Source: Vespula vulgaris
Taxonomy: Eukaryota > Arthropoda > Insecta > Hymenoptera > Vespidae
Assembly (NCBI RefSeq): GCF_905475345.1
Contig: NC_066590.1
Span: 5,718,001 to 5,782,000 of the forward strand
DNA: 64,000 nucleotides
Reading direction: 5' to 3'
Shown here: positions 39,301-52,433 of the stretch, one piece after another
Position numbering within the stretch: the first letter of the stretch is position 1
How the letters are laid out: the number at the start of each line of letters is the position of its first letter
Translations under genes and position numbers: made by a program
The notes under the pieces: model-generated
Told to the model about the DNA's origin: nothing
The model's database searches: none
Seen by the model: the letters and a program-made list of their open reading frames with translations, nothing else

Positions 39301-42300
39301 TAATACTAATAAATTTTCTATTTCAGAACGTTATTGTAATCGCGTACGAAGTAACGTAGAATCGAGTGTTTGTATCGCTAAAATAAAAATAAAAATATCG
39401 CGAAATAGAAGCAGTGTTTGTTCGTTTTCGTTTCGCGATTTAAACAACAAGTGCACTTACATCGACTGCGTGCAATGCAGTCGTTAGAGTCAATGTTTGT
39501 TCGCGAAGTTTTTTGCTTTTTTAACACTCGCAGAGACTTTTTTATAAAAGCCAGTAGAGTCCCGGTTAATCTATATAAGGGTATAATTTATATAAGCTTA
39601 TCTATCGATACAATAATGAGAACAATATTTTTCTATTACACTTGTAGTTTATATTTTGTTTCAATAGCCTGTCGTTAAAGCTTAAGAATGAATGAACAGC
39701 CTCAAGACGGTGCAGAAGAGGAGAGTGAATTTTTTTTTGTTCTTTTGCACATTTTCTTTCTCTCTCCCTCACTTAATCTCTTTTGTTTCTAAAGATGCTT
39801 TTCGCGGTTATTAAAGCAAAATACGTAGACGAGAGAGCGAAGGAGCGCTCGGAACAACATCATCAAGATTCGTAGATCCGACTTACTGGGTATTTGACGT
39901 CGTCACCCAACGTGCCGGTAATGACGTCAATTAGGACGCTGTACGTCATTATCTCCATTTTCTGAAAGCCACCTCACTTTTCTGTGTTACCATCTCTTTC
40001 CTCTTTATTTCTCTCTATCCCCTTTTTCTCTCCCTTTCTCTCTCTTTTTCTATCTACCATTTTCTTAAGCGGAAGTGACGTCGGATCGGTAAGAAAATTG
40101 GATGAAGGGAGAAGTCTTGGAACGAAAAGTAAGATGGAAAAGGACGGGTAGTTGATCCGCGAGTATAATTGCGTCTTTCGACGTAATTATTTGCCGACAT
40201 AATGGCTTTCCCTCGCCCTAGAATACACGGCGAAACGTTTGCATTTACTTCCGGATAAGCTCTCCCTGTTTCTTCGAGAGATAACTCGTGGATTGTGGGG
40301 AAGATGGAGAGAAAGAAAGAGAGAAAGAGAGAGAGATGAGATGATGCATTGAAATACGGTGGTATTGAAAACTGAAAACAGCGTCGACTCGGCGATATAT
40401 CCGAGTTCCGTACGATGAAAGGGTGTTTTTAAAGCAACCCTATGCGTATATGCTTGCATGTGTGCGTAGAGCTATGTAAACGTTCGCATAGTGGCTTGTA
40501 CTTCAACTCGCAACTCAGATTATACCGGCTATCTTTCACCATTTGAACAACGTTACGGTATTTTCTTCTCAAATCTCAGTTTTTGTAACACATTTCTAAC
40601 TCGACGAATATAAATATTTAAAAGGAGAAATACATATACAAATCTTAATTTCAGTTAATGTTAGTTTGCTTGACAATCGAGTGTATTTGCCGACTCGATT
40701 TGTTATAAAAGAACGTATCAAGTATAACGCGCACATACACGCACACGTAAAAAGCATATAGTGTTAATTAGAAATGTAAATCGCGTCAACGTAGAATTAA
40801 TTAATACAATAAACGTTCAAACATTTCACTATATGTCGGTTTTCGTTCGAAAGTTTCGCACAATAGAGCGTATCTCGAAGGGACATTCATACTAATACAC
40901 GCACGAACGTATATATAATAGGGCGGAAATTCGAGGGTAGCAAACTCCGAACGATGCAGATTTAATTACAATATGTCTCGAGGAAGTACTTAAAGTACGC
41001 CACTTAATCTTTCTTCGTAGGAGCAAGTTCCCTTTGATAACGCGGTCCACGTCTTTTCCTTCGTCCGTGAGTAATAACCAGAAAAATTGCTCACAAAGGT
41101 CGTCGAATAATTAATTTTCTCATACAATACTGCCTTGTAGAAGAAAAGAAAGAGAGAGAGAGAGAGAGAGGGAGAGGGAGAAAGAGAGAAAGAGAGGGAG
41201 AGAGAGAATGCAGTGTATTCTTGTTCCAAGCTAAAAGCGGTCGTCCAAGGAAAGTCACGACAAGGCTATTCTATTCATTGTACACCAGAACTGCGGTTAC
41301 AAACTCTCTCCGATTGTTATTAAATCATTGTTGGTGCATTTCATTGTCGTAGATTGCTCTTACGTTTTAAGAATGAGAGTGAATATTCAAGTAGAAAAAA
41401 AGAAAAAAAAACGAGAAACAAATAAAAGTCATTGGTAAGACAACAGTGATATTTCAATAAGAAAAAAGATCGTACATTCGCGATAAACCAATTTCGTTGT
41501 AAGGAGATGAAAATCCTTTGAATAATATTTTTACGGAGTAAAAGTCATACCTTCGATATAATAAAAGCGTAACATTCGTATAAAACTAATCAAACGAATT
41601 CAAAATATTTTACCTTTTTTTTCTTTTATTCTTATAAACTTTTGAAATAAATCCAACAAAATTCGAGACTTACATCATCGTATGAAGAATAATATAATAA
41701 CGCTAACAGAAGCTTGAAACAAATAGAAGTATGAATAGAATTTTTAGAAGGGATATCATCTTCTATTTTTTTTTTTTTTTCTTTGAGGAACAAATTGTCT
41801 CGGCGTTGTAGCGGATAGCGCGAGAAGAAATGTGTTTCTTTGGTGATTTCGATTCAAGCAAACTTGAGAAAAGGAAAGAGACGAGTCGTAGCGATAGGCA
41901 AGTATCATCGCAGAGGTAGTCGCGAAAGTCTTTTCAGCAAGGTATTACGGCCAGGGGATATTTATGAATCAGTAGAAGAGGATCTCCGGAAATCCTGCAG
42001 GAGATGCTATCCCGTCCTATACTACCGTTCTGCTATTCCATCCAGTCTCCCATAATCCCTATTGGGTCTGCCGAGGTTGATAAAGGAAAGCCATATGCTG
42101 AAGGGTAGAAAATAAAAAGGAGTGTGGTGTACAGGGCAAACCAACTTCAGCTTCTTTCTAGAATCACAGAAATTTTTTTTTGGAAGATTTAACTTTTTGT
42201 TCCTTTTTTCTTTTTTCCCCTCTCTCAAAAGGATAAAAGTTTTAATAGTTCTCTTTTGTATCCGTCGCCTTACATGATTCTGTCGTTCGAAAAATATTTT

Positions 42301-43507
42301 CGTTGCAATATGTAACGTAACGCCGTGATCGTAAATATTTAATATGATATATAATCCTTGGCAAAAAGAAAGAACTTCCTAATCCCGTCCACTTTATTGC
42401 ATATTTAGTTTTCATCGTTCGTTCGTCTACTTGCAGTATAGAAAACGACGAATAAAAAAGTACCGTAGTTTCTCACTTCTCCTTCCATTTCTATTTCCCA
42501 TGGAATCTCGATTAAAGGATTCATTCCTCGCCGTTTAATCGAAAGTATCCTCGAGGGAGATAGTAGAGAATAGCGTAGGAAACGTACGATCGTAACGCAC
42601 GAAACGGTTTAGCCGGCACATCGTAGAAAACACTCTTTCTTATTCCTTTTCGTCCTTTTCGGTGATCAGGGATTCATCTAAAGGCAATTCGTGCGTGTAA
42701 AATACTCGTTCCTTCTTCGTTTCTCCTTCGTCTTTATTCTCTTTTTCCTTTTTTTTCTTTTTCTTTCACTCACGTTCGTAATTCGCGAATCGTTCGATCG
42801 ACTAGAAAGCTCTCGTCGAAAAAAAGATCGATAATAAAAAAAAAGAAAAGAAAAAAAGGAAGAAGGAAAAGAAATAAAGAAAGGGTAAAGAAAAAATGAG
42901 AGAGCGGAACGATCCGATTAAAAGTTTGAACAAGTAGTTGAGAATAGCTGAAAATGCGCGTGCGCGCGTACAAATGAACGAGCAAGCATATTCTCGTAAT
43001 GGATTTTAGAGTACCCGGTTGAACGAATGGACCCGAGCTTCGTGAATTTTTACAACGATCTCCGTATTCCAGTTATCGTTAGAACGAACACGTGGACTAT
43101 CAGAACCACACGATGACGTTGAATACACATATAAATACAGACACACACACACATATATATATGAAAGAGAGAGAGAGAAAGAGAGAAGTTGAAGCATCGC
43201 TTTAGTTCTTTAGTTTAAAAAATCTTTTATGCCGTTATCTACCTATCTTTTTTTTTTAATATTTTCTCTTTCTTTTTATTCTTTTTATTCTTTTTATTTA
43301 TATTTCTCTTTTTTTTCTCTTTTCTTTTACTTGTATACATATATATATACACACATATATATGTATATATAGATATATGAATCATACTGTAGCTTTCTCC
43401 ATACACGTTTTATTTTCTAAATGGATTCTAAATGGAAATGACTTTGATAATGCTAACATCTATGCGGTCTTTAGTTTTTTACCATTTCATCTCTCTCTTT
43501 CTTTCTT

Positions 43508-43544
<37 letters not shown>

Positions 43545-45025
43545 CTTTTATTTCTTTTTATCATTTCGATCTATGTCTTCCTTAGAACCATACTTTTCCA
43601 TTCCTCGGTTGAACCTTTATTTTCTGTGATCTCATTCGTGTCATGCTTTCTGCGTGAGAGCCTTACTATATTGTTCTCGTAATACGTGTTTCGAAGAACA
43701 AGGATCGTAAAAGAAAATCTCGATGTACGAGAGGTAATAAAAAGAATTGGTCACTTTTATCATTAACAGATATAAAAGTTCGATTTGTTTGTTTATTTAT
43801 TGTTTATTTTAATAACGAGCATAAATATATGCTCGTTATTAAACATAGTTTCAATTAATTATTATTATTATTTTTTTTTAATTGATTTGTAAGGAGAGAA
43901 AAAAATATCGTGCATAAATAATAATACTTAAGTTTCAAAGTCTACTTTGGAAGTTTGAAGTTATTCGTGCGAGCGTACATAAAAGTCCCCGACACAATAG
44001 ACACATATTTAATGTTTGCTAAGCGAAGGTTGAAGGGGAATTTATTAGGAACTTCCTCAATCAAGTAAGATGCAAACAGCTAATAGACACAAATCACTTT
44101 CCCTTATCCTTAGTACCGTTACACGGATTGTTCGAGTTTAATTTATCAATTTCTTGACGAAATCACTTTATAAAACATTTTAATCGCGAATTCTTAATCG
44201 ATTATATGGAAGAAAATGTTTCATCATATATTTTAATACAACATTGGATTTCGAATTGCTTGATTTTACTTTAAATGAATTGCGTTATTGTTATCAAGAA
44301 AAGTTATCGCAAATGAAAAGATTCAATGATTCGTTTAATTTACATTCTATAAATTGAAAACTATTGTGATATAGATTGAACAAGAAAGAAAAGGAGAGAG
44401 GGAAAAAAAAATAAAGATGAATGGGATTAATGTTACAATAGAAAAGTTGCCTTTTGTCATTGATTAATTAACGATGAAACGTCGACAGATAATAATCGCA
44501 AAAACTTTTCTCATTCTCGATTGTATGAGTATATTAAATTGAAGAATTCGTTCGATCGTTAAATTCATTATATTCATAAAAATCATTACTCACGTCGTTT
44601 CAAGTAATCTCGTGTTGTCCGTTAATTAAAATTATTCATAATACGTTTAAATAAATAAATATATATATACATATATATTAAATATATATATATATACATA
44701 TATATATATACACACATATATATTTTTAAAGACAATATTACTTTATCATTTATTAGAATTATAAATAAACCTTTTCAAGGTTACTTTTCTTATTAATATA
44801 ATAGAAAGCACGTGTTAGAATTTACATTCGATTCTCATATGATGTTGTTTTATAAGAAACAAAAACAAACTCCGTTTGGGGATTCATTAAGCGGAACACC
44901 GAGTTGAAGGTGACTAGCTCGAAGAGCAGGAACAGTTCGTTTCAATTCGCGAGTCAGGACGTTTGTCTGTCCACGCTTGGTTGCTATTCGTATACGAGAC
45001 AGAGGAAACTGGTATCCGTTTCTTT

Positions 45026-45060
<35 letters not shown>

Positions 45061-45090
45061 CAAATAGACATAGAGAAACAAAGCCAGGGA

Positions 45091-45145
<55 letters not shown>

Positions 45146-48100
45146 CAATCCTTATAGGATGAGCATGTATCTGTAACACGTATAGGAAAGGCGACGTGTG
45201 TATGTGCCACCATAAGAACCCTTCGTAATCCTCTAGAGCGAACACAGCTTGTCCTTGAAATTATGGGAACGCTTTGCGCCACGACAAATCTTGTTCTCCC
45301 GTAGGAGATCCTCCGAACTTAATCCCTCTTCCCTTCTTCCCTTCCCTCCTTCCCTTCCCTTCTTCGTTTCTCTTCTTTCTCCTTTCTTTTTTTTAATATA
45401 GCACCATATTTTTACCTCTCAGATTTTAATGGCGTTGAAAGCGATACTTCCTTCTTCTCGTGTAAAAGAAATACGAAATTTTATCGAAGATTTTCGTCTT
45501 GGGATTATATACGAGGACTTAATAAATAAAAATTCTACGTTTAATTTTAATCGATTTTAGTTATAATTTATTGTAAATAATAATACGATTAAATGAATAA
45601 TATCATATGTATACTTTATGTGGAATAATTAGATTCAAATATAAATGATTCCAAGAAGTTTTCGTAAACAATATATATAGAGAGTTTATTAGCTACAATA
45701 TCATAACAATAAACTTCCCTCTCTCTTATATTTGTATTTAATTACCATGGTAACAGCAGCTTCTATCGTATATTCTCGGCATTTATGGTTCACAACGAAA
45801 GGTAGCTGATAGCGTTCCCATTGCGGTAACTATCGGTCATGTTTATTAGTGTTTCTTGAGCCCTCAGAATTCACGGTGTTTAATATTCTCATATTAGAAC
45901 ATAGAAGTTTTATGGGTATATATCGCTTCAATTTAATGTTTAGTAATTATATACGTATATCTCGTATAGTTTTGTTGTTGAAATCTTATTTAATTTATAT
46001 TGATTTTATTTTCTATTATTTCGTATAATTAATATCTTTTCTTTTAATTTCATTTTACGATAGATACTTACAAGGATATCGCACGGCTTATTAGAGTCTT
46101 TCGTTTCGGTGAAAATATCAGACAATTGAAGTGATCTTGAAAAAATAAGGAAGTTATACGGATAAAAAATATATGGATGAAAGAAATTGCGTGATAAAAA
46201 GTATGAGAAGCAATGGAAACAATATTTTTCGAGGTCCGTTTCTTTCTCTGGTATATTTCCTTTTCTTTTATTTTCTTTTTTTACTTTACTCTTTTTTTTT
46301 TTGGTTGTTGTCCTCCTATCTTTTTCTTGAGTATTTTCTTGAGTATTTTCTTCCCCTTACGATCTTTCTCATTTCGGTACTTCAATGTTCGGCCCAAAGA
46401 GCCAAAGCCCTTCACTCCCTATCCTCTCTCCTTTGTCTTTTCTTTCCCTTAACCGGAGTCGTAAGCTGAGATCGTTTCTCTTCGTTATCTTAGAACGATC
46501 CGATCGTTTTCGTCGTGCAAAAAGGAGACATCGCTGCCGCGAAAGAATTAAATATCGATAAGAAGTGATCGATAGAGAGATAAACTGAAGCCTCATTCTT
46601 TTAATCTTAATTTCCTCTACTCTGTTGTTCATCTTTAAAAAAGAAAAAAGGAAAAAAAAGAAAAAGAAACGTCTGAAGAAAACTTACTTTGTGAAAAATG
46701 TCTCGTAATTGTATCTTAAAAGTCGTATCGTCACCTTAAAAAGCAAAAAAAAAAGAAGAAGAGAAAGAAAAAGAACAAAAAAGGTCTGAAGAGAACGAAT
46801 TCATAAAACTGTCTCGTAATCGTATTGCTTAAAATCTTTTAAATCGTATTATTTAAAATCCATTAAACTTCATTTCTTTAACGTAATCCGTAATAGCGAA
46901 CAAATTAATGAAATATAATTCTCTCGAATCATTTAAACAGATCGTTCTAACGCAAAAATAATGTACGTCGTGCGTATCCAAGCGACAAATGTTCAACGTC
47001 GATCTATCGAATAGAGTTCGTAAGAATGAGAAACATTTCTTCCTCGCAGCAAGTATGCTTTCTGAATAATGCAACGTATTCCCCTGTTCGATTCCTCGGT
47101 AAGATCCGACTGTGTACACCCTATCCATTCCCTCCCTTCATCCTCCACGATTCCAATGCAACGTATCCATACGTCCACCCACCGAGGCTTCGGTAAAATG
47201 TCAAAAGTCGGAAGGATTCCGGAAGGTTCTTGCAAAATTGATTCGACGCATAGATTTCGTTACTCGCGACGTTTCCCCCGAGTAGGGTAGCCGATAAGAA
47301 GCGCAAGGGAATACATAAGCGTCTTTAAACCTGCTTTCCCTTCGTCGTTGCATTCCTGAAAAGGATGTCAAAGCAGATGGCAGAAAGTAACGCGATTCTT
47401 GGATTTCTTCGAAAGCTAAAAAACGAAAAAATCCGACCAGTTTTTACTAAAGCTTCTTTTATACCTGTAATATATATATATATACAATATAAAAAATAAA
47501 ATAAAATATAATAAATATAAGAATTCACAGATTTTTATAAAATCGAATATCATCAAAGTTTTCAATAGTCTCAAAGTTTAAATTGAGTATTTGATTTAAA
47601 TGATTAATCTCTAATATCAAACCCGTTGTCTTCATTTCTGCGAATGTTTTTTTCGAGATTTTTATGCCACAAAATAGGGAATGATATTCGTTTAGAAGTA
47701 CAGGAAACTACATCACCGGTACTATCTCCTATGAGACTCGAACGCATCAGAATGCAAAGGGAGCGCACGGGTAACTCGTTTCGGGAAAAGAAATGCCAAG
47801 AATCCAATGTTTACTCGATAAGTCTGTATTCTGCCAGCATACGAAATCGTTTCATCTTTGTTGTAAGGTAATATAACTGGCAGTGCATCAGTCGATATTT
47901 TTTCGACTCGTTCGACTTCGTGAAACTAAGAAGTAAGTACATCTAACAAGTCATGGGAACGTTAAATGTTCCATACGTGCCTTTAGAAAGTAATAAAACC
48001 AACAAAGACGAGATATTTTCGTGCTTTTTCTTTGATACTAACAAATGTACTCCGAACAAAAATATACATATGTTTTAAACTTTCGAACTAGATAGTTTTT

Positions 48101-50543
48101 CATCGATCTCCATGCTTTCTATTCTAAAGGGAAGATTAAAAAAAGAAAGAAAGAAAAAAAAAGGAAGAGTTTGCATACCATTATAAGATGGATATAAAAC
48201 AAGGGCTTAATTATTAAAATAAGACGATAAAGGATTCAAAAGATAATTATATTATAATTAAATACGTTAAATATAAGATGTTCCAAAGAGCGTATCGAGG
48301 GGATCCCGTAGAACAACTTTTTAATAAGAGCCAATAACCGTTATGACCAATTTACGATGCTATAGGATTAAAGTTGGTAGTCCGGTTGCTTATTATACAA
48401 GATATAAAAAATTTATAATTTAAATTTAATTTAGTTTTTAGTAAGTTTAAATACGATAAATATGTTATCATTTAAATGATCTAACGCGATTAGTTTTTTA
48501 TTTCCTTTGTGTCTGCCGTTTTTTAATCTACAAATGTATAGTCCTTGATGAATAGCGGAGGAATAACTAAATTTTTCTTCGCATTATACTCAATATTTTA
48601 AAATCAATATTCTCAAACAAGCAAGACGTTGATGTCCTGAAAAGAACGAGTCTTTCACAGTGAATATTTTTATTTTATTCTTTTACATTTTCTTCTTCGT
48701 TCATTGTAGAGTGTGCTTTATTCATCAACGAAGTAAACACCCATCGTGAAGATTCACTTCCGTCTAGGTAGCTTATCTTGGTATTCTCGGTTTAAATTAC
48801 CAACGTCATCAGCCGTATCCTAGACAAAAGTCTTGTCCTTAAGATGAAGGAGCAGGAGACGAAGGATCTAAGAATGGTACAGGGATTATGAGTTTGTAGT
48901 AATTTCCCAGAGGAAATCCTGATCTAACCTTTCAAGCATCGCTCAACACTTTTCGTCCTATTTTAGTTTTAAGTTCGATGCATTTATATTTTTAAAAAAT
49001 TTATCTCAACTTAAAGAAGCGTCGAGAAACTTGATAATTTATCTTGGAAGATCTTGAAAGGCTCGTTAAAATTGGAATTGATGTAGAATAAAAATAAGAT
49101 GAAAAGAGATATCGAAGATATTGTTCGCACTTATAATTTCTAGTTCTTCTTTCTTCGTTTCCTTGGCTTCTTAGTTAAATAAACTTCTTCTACATTTTTT
49201 CTAAAGTTGTTTTAACGAGGAAAAGGCACTACAGTTAAAAAGGGAGGAAAAAGTAGGAAAGAAAATCCAAGTTGGCGAGAATACATAAGGAAAAGGAAAA
49301 GGAAAAGCAACGATGGGCAGCTGGTTGCCTACAAAATTGAAGGCTCGAGAAGAATCAAAGAGTAGCCAAAGTTTTGATGAAAAAGTTCTGTCAGCAAATC
49401 TGCGCCTAGAGACAAGGGAAAGCTCGAATAGAAGCATCGAAATTTCACATTTCCGAGAGAATACTTGCCGTCGAACGTATTTGTGCCACGAACTTCGATT
49501 ATCCGAATTAATTGGAGTACGCGCGGTTTCGATAATTGATATTTTCGATCGACGCAGTAATTACGTTAACATCAAACGCGATCCGTCACGCGTGATAACG
49601 AGCTCAACCTCATACACATTTTTCTTCATATTAAATGCACTTGCAAAATTGAGTATCCCTCCGATATTAATACGAGAATGAAATATCTGATCATTATGAT
49701 AGTTATTTGATATTATTCACGTATTAAATACATTTTTTTAAATTCGATCATTACGAAGTCTACGAAAATAAATCTAAAATATAAGTATTTTTCCTTTCTA
49801 AGCTCATTCGCGACCATTCTGTTATGTACTGTTAATAAAAAATAAGCATGGAAATTTAATTTTAATACCTACACTGTGCACGTTAACACCAAAACAGAAA
49901 CCAAGTAAATCGATCGAGAATATCAAATGGCGAGCTTATTCGAACACGATTAAAGTTTCCTTCTATTTGAATCTTGTAATAATAAAAATTTCTTTTAATA
50001 TTTATAATATAATATTGTATAAATTAAAGATAAATAATTAACCACTAAAATTTGAACTTTACAAGCAAAAAAAAATATTTCAATTTGAAAGATAGAAATT
50101 TTTGATTTTCTAAAACACTTTTACAAACTCTGAACAAAATCTAGTTAAATTGTAATCCCAATGAACGGTGTATTCTGCCGAGTATTTAACGGGTTGTAAA
50201 TTGTTAACGAAACGATCGTTGCCGAGATCGTGCGACGAGTAAGTGGCGGCAGTTTCGCGGCTCGTCGAGTCGAATTCAATTACACGACCGTATGCTGGTG
50301 GTTCGTGCGACGATCGTTTTCTCGGCTTGCCACGTGTCGGTATGAATGGGCACACAACTTTACTACGAACGACATACGCACGTAAATGAACGAGTTTGCA
50401 GGGAAGATAGCTATCGAAAATCCGTGTGCTTGTAGAAACGCCTGTGAAAACCGATCGGTTCTAAACCACATGGGTTTTGGATCGAGTCTACTATGAAGAC
50501 TAGAGAGCCTTCCCTTCCTCGAGAACTACATACAAACTCACTC

Positions 50544-50600
<57 letters not shown>

Positions 50601-51441
50601 ATCTCCTTTTTTCTTTTTCTCTATTTTTGTTTCTCGAGAAAAATGTCGAACAATACATTTCCCTTCGACCATTTACGACGAGTAATTTATAGAAACGCGT
50701 GTTTTCCAATTGGTTCGATAAAATACAATCTTGTATCTCTCTCCTGGCACTACGTACATATGCTCCTTTTATTCCTTTTTATTTAAAAAGAACGGTCGAA
50801 ACACAAAACGAGTTGGAATTCTGATAGCTAGCAGAAAAATGTAGATCTTTACGGGACATATGTTTCGATATCCATACTCCCGTAACGTAGAATGAAAACA
50901 TTGTATATAGGATTAACAAGATAAAGTCTATATGTAGATGTATTTCGTCCTGTATTATTTTCTACTTGCATAGAGATTAACGAGCGTGCAATATTAGAAC
51001 GCATGTATTACATTACTATATCTATGTTTATGAAAGAGGACGATATCACGGAACATGGATTATTGGTACTTTCATTAGATTTTAAACGAAGAAGAATTTC
51101 AACATCGAAACGGACAAGCGATCGTGAATTTCATCCCGAAAGGCGGATGGTTCAGTAGCAGGGCTAGATTCCGGTCCAACACTCGCGCACATATGCTGCT
51201 ACACTCATATCCGTGCTACCCTCACCGAGTTTCCTAATTGCCTCGCGTGATTAATCGGCGAACGGATTAAAACGAAACGATCCTCGTAATTCTCACAGCT
51301 TCTACGAGTTTCTCTATCTCTCTCTCTCTCTCTTTCTCTCTCTCACGTTCCTCGCTTTCCTCCATTTCCTACCTTCTCTTCTTTCCACTTTTTACCAAAT
51401 TTGTGTGTGCATGTATATCTCTGTGTATATGTATCTGTATA

Positions 51442-51479
<38 letters not shown>

Positions 51480-52392
51480 AGAGAAGAAAATCTCTCGCGT
51501 ACGAAAGACTGTCCTTCGAATAGTTCGCAGCAAAGAGAGAAAATTAGAAGGAGAATAAATCGCGATCTAGCATGAATACCGTAAGTAGAATAAATTGGAA
51601 TCTCACAGAGTAGGTGCATCGTTAATAATCATTAATGTCGACGGAGATAATTCGAGAACGCAATCGAGATGGATGGGCATCCGGATAAAACTATTTATTT
51701 ACAACGTACGGAACATGTAGTTACCTATGGGTTTTCGATTGTGTATTTTTAGTAGATTTATAACAAAACATACAAACAAGTATGTCCGACTATTTTTTTT
51801 TTGCGTTATCGTTTATCGTTTGTAATACATAGAAGAAGGAAAAAGAGGATGGGAGCAAAATGTTGGGAGAAAGAAAGATAGATAGATAGAGACAAAGAAC
51901 AATTTTTCACTAGAATTTTCAAGAAAGATAGATATAAGATTGATTCGATTATCGGGAGAAAAATGAATCTTCCCTATCTGAGATTGTTCGAAATTATTCT
52001 TCGCTTCTCTTCTACGAGTCATAAAAGGAAAAAGTCGATTAAGATTAGAAAACTTGTACGCGTTTTTTCAAGATTTTGTTTTACGAGCTCGTGCACGCGT
52101 AATAGCAGTAGTATTAGTAGTAGTAGTAGTAATAGCAAATAGGTATATGTTATACGAGAGTGTTTGCCATTTTTTTATATCAAGCGAAGCAACCTTATCT
52201 ACGTTGAAATAAATATGCCGCTTGACGTGCCACCTTCTATTCGTTCGCGCATATATAATTTCGATTGGCATCACGGCCGCGTAGACAAACGTATCACGCG
52301 AAGCGTGTGGCTGAAGCGTTAATTGTTATTTTACTTTCTTAAATCAAAAACGTTTTTGTAATGCAAATAATGTGGCGACCTCTTTCAAACGA

Positions 52393-52433
<41 letters not shown>

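Noticed and set aside
39552..39570. CAGTAGAGTCCCGGTTAAT, resembling one end of a pogo/Tigger-like transposon
   Set aside because: No matching inverted end and no TA duplication nearby; single-end similarity from memory is too weak.
39418..39678. 86-codon + strand frame after the 305-bp repeats
   Set aside because: No recognisable domain and biased to Phe/Ile/Tyr as expected from AT-rich DNA; kept only as context for a possible non-coding transcript.
44904..45282. Overlapping frames of 61-122 codons on both strands
   Set aside because: Driven by two GA arrays; poly (Arg-Glu) or (Ser-Leu) translations.
49313..49681. 122-codon + strand frame
   Set aside because: Met-started but with no domain, no promoter or poly(A) arrangement and no compositional contrast with its flanks.
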